A DNA stretch of 64,000 nt from a candidate division BRC1 bacterium ADurb.Bin183 (GTDB taxonomy: Bacteria; Sumerlaeota; Sumerlaeia; MWCT01), in the NCBI GenBank assembly GCA_002070185.1, contig MWCT01000002.1, positions 320,492 through 384,491 of the forward strand. Reading direction: 5' to 3'. The position numbers and the translations under genes were made by a program. The first letter of the stretch is position 1. Each line of letters opens with the position of its first letter. The notes under the pieces are model-generated. The model saw only the letters and a program-made list of their open reading frames with translations, did not search any database and had not been told where the DNA came from. Positions 61,500-64,000 of this stretch are shown in pieces.

Positions 61500-62639
61500 T
61501 TACAAATGAACCGCCGGGTGCTGCTTGTGTGTTTTTTTATAATGAGAAAATTCATATTCTTGAAATAGTCTGCCCCATTCGGTTTTCATGATTTCCTTCA
61601 CGCGTTTTTTTCCGATGAAGTTAAACCAGTATGCGTCATAATAAAGGCGCGAGGCGGCGTAAGACCATGGGACAATAGGGGAACGCAGGAGGATTTTTTC
61701 CAGCGGTTTGAGCCAGCCGTGATAAATCATTTTTTGTCCGCGGGAGGCGAAGGTTTCCTGTTTTCCCTTAAAATGAAAATTCACATCGGAAATGTTCTCT
61801 CCGAGGATTTCGATTTCGCGGGGGTCGCCGACTCCAAGCCCGTCTTCATGAGCGCACCGAATAAAATCAAGCGTCATGGGATCAAAGCCCTGCATTTTGG
61901 CGCTGACGGCGTCAATGGCAACTTGATCCGCCGAGGCAAGGATGTAATTTTTCACATGGGGAACCATGGCGCGGGGACCGGGTCCGTCGCCTGCGATAGT
62001 TCCATCCATCACGGCAAAAATTCCGGTGTGAATCTCCTTTTGGATGAGGAGTAAATCTACAAGGGTTTCGTGGATTACGCTGTGCGTCCAGTGCCGCCTT
62101 TCGGATAGAAGACCGCCGAAGGCGTTTTTCATGGCGCCGGTGATGGTGGTGAAGACGTGCGTTTTGACTGTGGGCATCTGGATGATGTTCTTGCCAAAGA
62201 AAAAGCCGGGGATTTTGACGCCGTCGGGATAGACCTTGTCCAAAACGCGAAACTTTCCTTTGGGGCGATAAACCTGCCAGTTAATAGGCGGATCGTTTTC
62301 ATAGAGATGGACGGGGCGGAGTCCGTATTTCCAGTCAATGGCTTCAAAATGATTGTTGATGATTCCCAATTTGGCATCCACGACAACGGTGCGGTTGTGG
62401 GCTGGGATAATTTTTTTGAGGTTATATCCATCCTGCGCAAGGGCATTGACCACGCCGTCATATTGCCAAGGAGATGTTGAGCAGGCGGGGTAATAGTGAT
62501 GCCAAGAGATGTTTATCTTGATGAGGGTATCTTTATCAATGGGCAGAAAAGTTTGATAATCTGCAAGGCGCATCAATCTGCCAATATCTTCAACAACGGA
62601 CTGTGGCGAGGTTTTTAAAACTGCGACCTTTGATTTCAT
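61500..62639 (-). CDS. DUF362 domain-containing protein
   Basis: A 379-residue protein. The DUF362 core is recognised by KINISWHHYYPACSTSP near the N-terminus, IIQMPTVKTHVFTTITGAMKNAFG (about 150-173) and SADQVAIDAVSAKMQGFDP. No ferredoxin-type CxxCxxC module is fused to it, unlike some family members. The biochemical role of the family is not established. TAGGAG overlaps the stop of the upstream 59-residue gene, which suggests coupled translation. It leads into deoC. Confidence 0.85.
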   Translation of the reverse strand: MKSKVAVLKTSPQSVVEDIGRLMRLADYQTFLPIDKDTLIKINISWHHYYPACSTSPWQYDGVVNALAQDGYNLKKIIPAHNRTVVVDAKLGIINNHFEAIDWKYGLRPVHLYENDPPINWQVYRPKGKFRVLDKVYPDGVKIPGFFFGKNIIQMPTVKTHVFTTITGAMKNAFGGLLSERRHWTHSVIHETLVDLLLIQKEIHTGIFAVMDGTIAGDGPGPRAMVPHVKNYILASADQVAIDAVSAKMQGFDPMTLDFIRCAHEDGLGVGDPREIEILGENISDVNFHFKGKQETFASRGQKMIYHGWLKPLEKILLRSPIVPWSYAASRLYYDAYWFNFIGKKRVKEIMKTEWGRLFQEYEFSHYKKTHKQHPAVHL

Positions 62640-62648
62640 TGCGAACTC

Positions 62649-62828
62649 CTAAAGATTGAACAATCCTTTTGATTTCATGGTGAAAAGGATGCCGGCGATT
62701 CCGGCGGCGAAGATGAGCCAGCCCCATTTTTTTTGTCCGGGAAGGGCGATGCCCGCGCCGATGATAACCAAGGCGATCTCAATTACGAACTGATAAAGCA
62801 TCGGGAATTCCTGAAAGAATTTAGTCAT
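62649..62828 (-). CDS. 59-residue hypothetical membrane protein
   Basis: A short reading frame with AAAGGAG 7-8 bases before its ATG. The product starts MTKFFQEFPMLYQFVIEI and has two predicted helices (LYQFVIEIALVIIGAGIAL and WGWLIFAAGIAGILF) joined by a short PGQKKW turn. The second is followed by MKSKGLFNL. Its stop TAG forms part of the ribosome-binding site of the DUF362 gene. Spacing, Shine-Dalgarno and hydrophobic pattern support a real gene. It resembles small inner-membrane proteins of unknown function. Confidence 0.7.
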   Translation of the reverse strand: MTKFFQEFPMLYQFVIEIALVIIGAGIALPGQKKWGWLIFAAGIAGILFTMKSKGLFNL

Positions 62829-62840
62829 GGTTTTCTCCTT

Positions 62841-63164
62841 TTAATTATTGCTGTACCGGCTGCGCACCGGCGGAATGGTTCCTGATACTTTCATTTTTAA
62901 TTTGCTGTGAAAATCCTTGCGGCATTGATGACACAAATTAAAGCGATAACTCTCCCAGACCTCATCCGTGAGTTCATCCACATCCATTTTTTCCATGCGG
63001 GCAATCAGGTCTTTCATTTCCTTCAGATGGTCCTTTTCGAGGTCTTCGGGCTCAAATTCAATAGGTCCGCCTTTGGCGTAGATATCTATGCGAATTTCAA
63101 AGAGTGTTTCGCCTTTGAAGACCGCGCGTCCGCAGTTTTCACACCGACCGAGGAGTTTTTTCAA
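62841..63164 (-). CDS. small zinc-ribbon-like protein
   Basis: A 107-residue protein with two CxxC pairs: LGRCENCGRAVF near residue 8 and FNLCHQCRKDF near 78. The acidic helical stretch between them (EFEPEDLEKDHLKEMKDLIARM) separates the pairs. A single zinc site formed by the two knuckles is likely. The TTG start follows GGAGG with 12-base spacing; no ATG lies nearby. It starts 2 bases after the receiver gene's stop. The role is unknown. Confidence 0.7.
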   Translation of the reverse strand: MKKLLGRCENCGRAVFKGETLFEIRIDIYAKGGPIEFEPEDLEKDHLKEMKDLIARMEKMDVDELTDEVWESYRFNLCHQCRKDFHSKLKMKVSGTIPPVRSRYSNN

Positions 63165-63166
63165 TT

Positions 63167-63589
63167 CTAAAGATACCCTCCTGTCTGGTTATCTGAGGTA
63201 TCAATCCCGCGGGCGGATGCCAGTTGGCGCTCCACCTCGGCAAGAAGAACGGCGGGTTCCACGGGTTTATGGAGATAGCCCTGCGCAGGGGTTGCCATTT
63301 TCCAGAAACCGCCCGGCAGATAAGAATCCGCCATCAAGCCGGACATCATGACAATGGGGATATGGCTCAGTTCTGGATTGGCTTTATATTTTTCCGCCAG
63401 CATGAGCCCATCCACACGCGGGAGGTAAATATCCAGCAGGATGAGATCCGGTTTATCGGCGGCGAGCCGCTCATCGGCTTCATCGCCGCTGGTTGCAAAG
63501 GCGAGTTCGTATTTATCGCCGAGTATCATCCGGCAGAATTCTCGAACTTCCGCGCTGTCGTCCACAATCAATATTTTTGCGCAAGGCAT
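63167..63589 (-). CDS. stand-alone response regulator receiver domain
   Basis: A 140-residue receiver domain without an output domain. The acidic pocket is VDDS (Asp10-Asp11 region), the phospho-acceptor Asp lies in LLDIYLP (near 54), the Thr/Ser switch is MMSG and the Lys is in LHKPV. A 20-residue unstructured tail follows. No histidine kinase is next to it. It heads the long minus-strand gene run that ends near 52026. Confidence 0.9.
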   Translation of the reverse strand: MPCAKILIVDDSAEVREFCRMILGDKYELAFATSGDEADERLAADKPDLILLDIYLPRVDGLMLAEKYKANPELSHIPIVMMSGLMADSYLPGGFWKMATPAQGYLHKPVEPAVLLAEVERQLASARGIDTSDNQTGGYL

Positions 63590-63666
63590 ATTATTTCCTC
63601 ACAAAAACAAATAAAGCTTATACACCTTCGCGTATTTGGCAAACAATAAAAAAATGTATTCAATGC

Positions 63667-64000
63667 TCAATGTTTTTTGCAATGCCGGTCTGTTGCGTTC
63701 CATCCATAGCGTCGGGGATCCCATGCCTTTTTGAGATTTTCGGGGATTTCGTCAATGAAAAGCGAGGGCAGATTCCAGTCGCGCTTCCCATGAAAAAGAC
63801 GGCTATCAGCGCGGGAAAGGAAAACACGGTTGCGGGCGCGGGTTAGCCCGACATAAAAAAGGCGGCGCTCTTCTTCGATGGATTGTGATTCTTCAACTGT
63901 GCGGCGGTTCGGGAAGATGGGGTCTTCCATGCCGACCATGAACACCGCATCAAATTCGAGTCCTTTGGCGGCGTGAAGGGTCATCAGGGCAAGGCAATCG
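63667..64000 (-). CDS. UvrD/PcrA-like superfamily I DNA helicase (3' part only)
   Basis: The gene enters from the right edge; only the last 110 or so codons are visible. The frame continues past the first ATG (63984) to the edge as CLALMTLHAAKGLEF, so that ATG is internal. Motif V (TLHAAKGLEFDAVF) and motif VI (EEERRLFYVGLTRARNRVFLS) of UvrD/PcrA/Rep helicases are present, followed by a short C-terminus. The exact member cannot be assigned without the N-terminus. Confidence 0.9.
   Translation of the reverse strand, partial: DCLALMTLHAAKGLEFDAVFMVGMEDPIFPNRRTVEESQSIEEERRLFYVGLTRARNRVFLSRADSRLFHGKRDWNLPSLFIDEIPENLKKAWDPRRYGWNATDRHCKKH

Noticed and set aside
1..64000. CRISPR arrays, insertion sequences, prophage or integron
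   Set aside because: No regularly spaced repeats, transposase, integrase or phage structural genes were found on either strand.

Overview
The window reads as one contiguous chromosomal segment of a Gram-negative bacterium. LptB, an LpxL/HtrB-type acyltransferase, an O-antigen ligase-like protein and a PssA/Psd pair imply an outer membrane with lipid A-type lipids and phosphatidylethanolamine. Two prepilin-like proteins, two gingipain/PorU-like C25 peptidases and a GH57-like protein recall poorly cultivated PVC/FCB-adjacent phyla such as Sumerlaeota, Hydrogenedentota or Omnitrophota. That placement is an impression from protein style, not a demonstrated one. Genes are dense, use the standard bacterial code with some TTG starts, and often overlap by 4-17 bases. 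I see no transposase, integrase, prophage, CRISPR array or rRNA. There is one tRNA, Leu(TAG).

Layout. 1-10 kb: a 5'-truncated DHH phosphoesterase (NrnA-like), a secreted parvulin chaperone on the minus strand, RNase Y, a one-chain PreT-PreA (dihydropyrimidine dehydrogenase-like) enzyme and a class A penicillin-binding protein. 10-15 kb: pseudopilin 1, a LysM-M23 endopeptidase, then a minus-strand operon of a secreted EEP phosphohydrolase, a DsbD-like reductase, a small HRDC protein and a LexA homologue with altered self-cleavage residues. 15-28 kb, plus strand: UvrA coupled to a secreted phosphodiester-glycosidase-like protein, then pgi-mtnA-N-acetyltransferase, a WecA-like transferase, rplM-rpsI, lptB, hpf, a VanZ-like protein and ruvB.

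28-32.5 kb, minus strand: an initiating sugar-phosphate transferase, two GT4 glycosyltransferases and murI, an overlapping cell-envelope operon. 32.5-42 kb, plus strand: nusA behind a leader with an intrinsic terminator, infB, polX, a carboxy-terminal processing protease and the NAD(P)HX repair enzyme. 42-51.5 kb, minus strand: a 1544-residue C25 peptidase, a Memo-family protein, pseudopilin 2, an LpxL-like acyltransferase and the GH57-like protein. 52-63.6 kb, minus strand: a TMTC-like membrane/TPR protein, an O-antigen ligase, a second C25 peptidase, a TPR/carbohydrate-binding protein, pssA, psd, deoC with an unusual N-terminal extension, a DUF362 protein, a 59-residue membrane protein, a zinc-ribbon protein and a lone receiver domain. 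A UvrD-type helicase runs off the right edge.

Taken together the region is mostly housekeeping (translation, repair, peptidoglycan, lipid synthesis) mixed with cell-surface functions: glycan assembly, secreted proteases, pilin-like proteins and a periplasmic foldase. No complete new defence or mobile system is visible. The most unusual items are the LexA homologue with Arg-Gly at the cleavage site and Ala at the catalytic Lys position, DeoC with a targeting-peptide-like helix and a four-cysteine cluster, the paired C25 peptidases, a LysM domain inserted inside a parvulin domain, and the hairpin-rich nusA leader.
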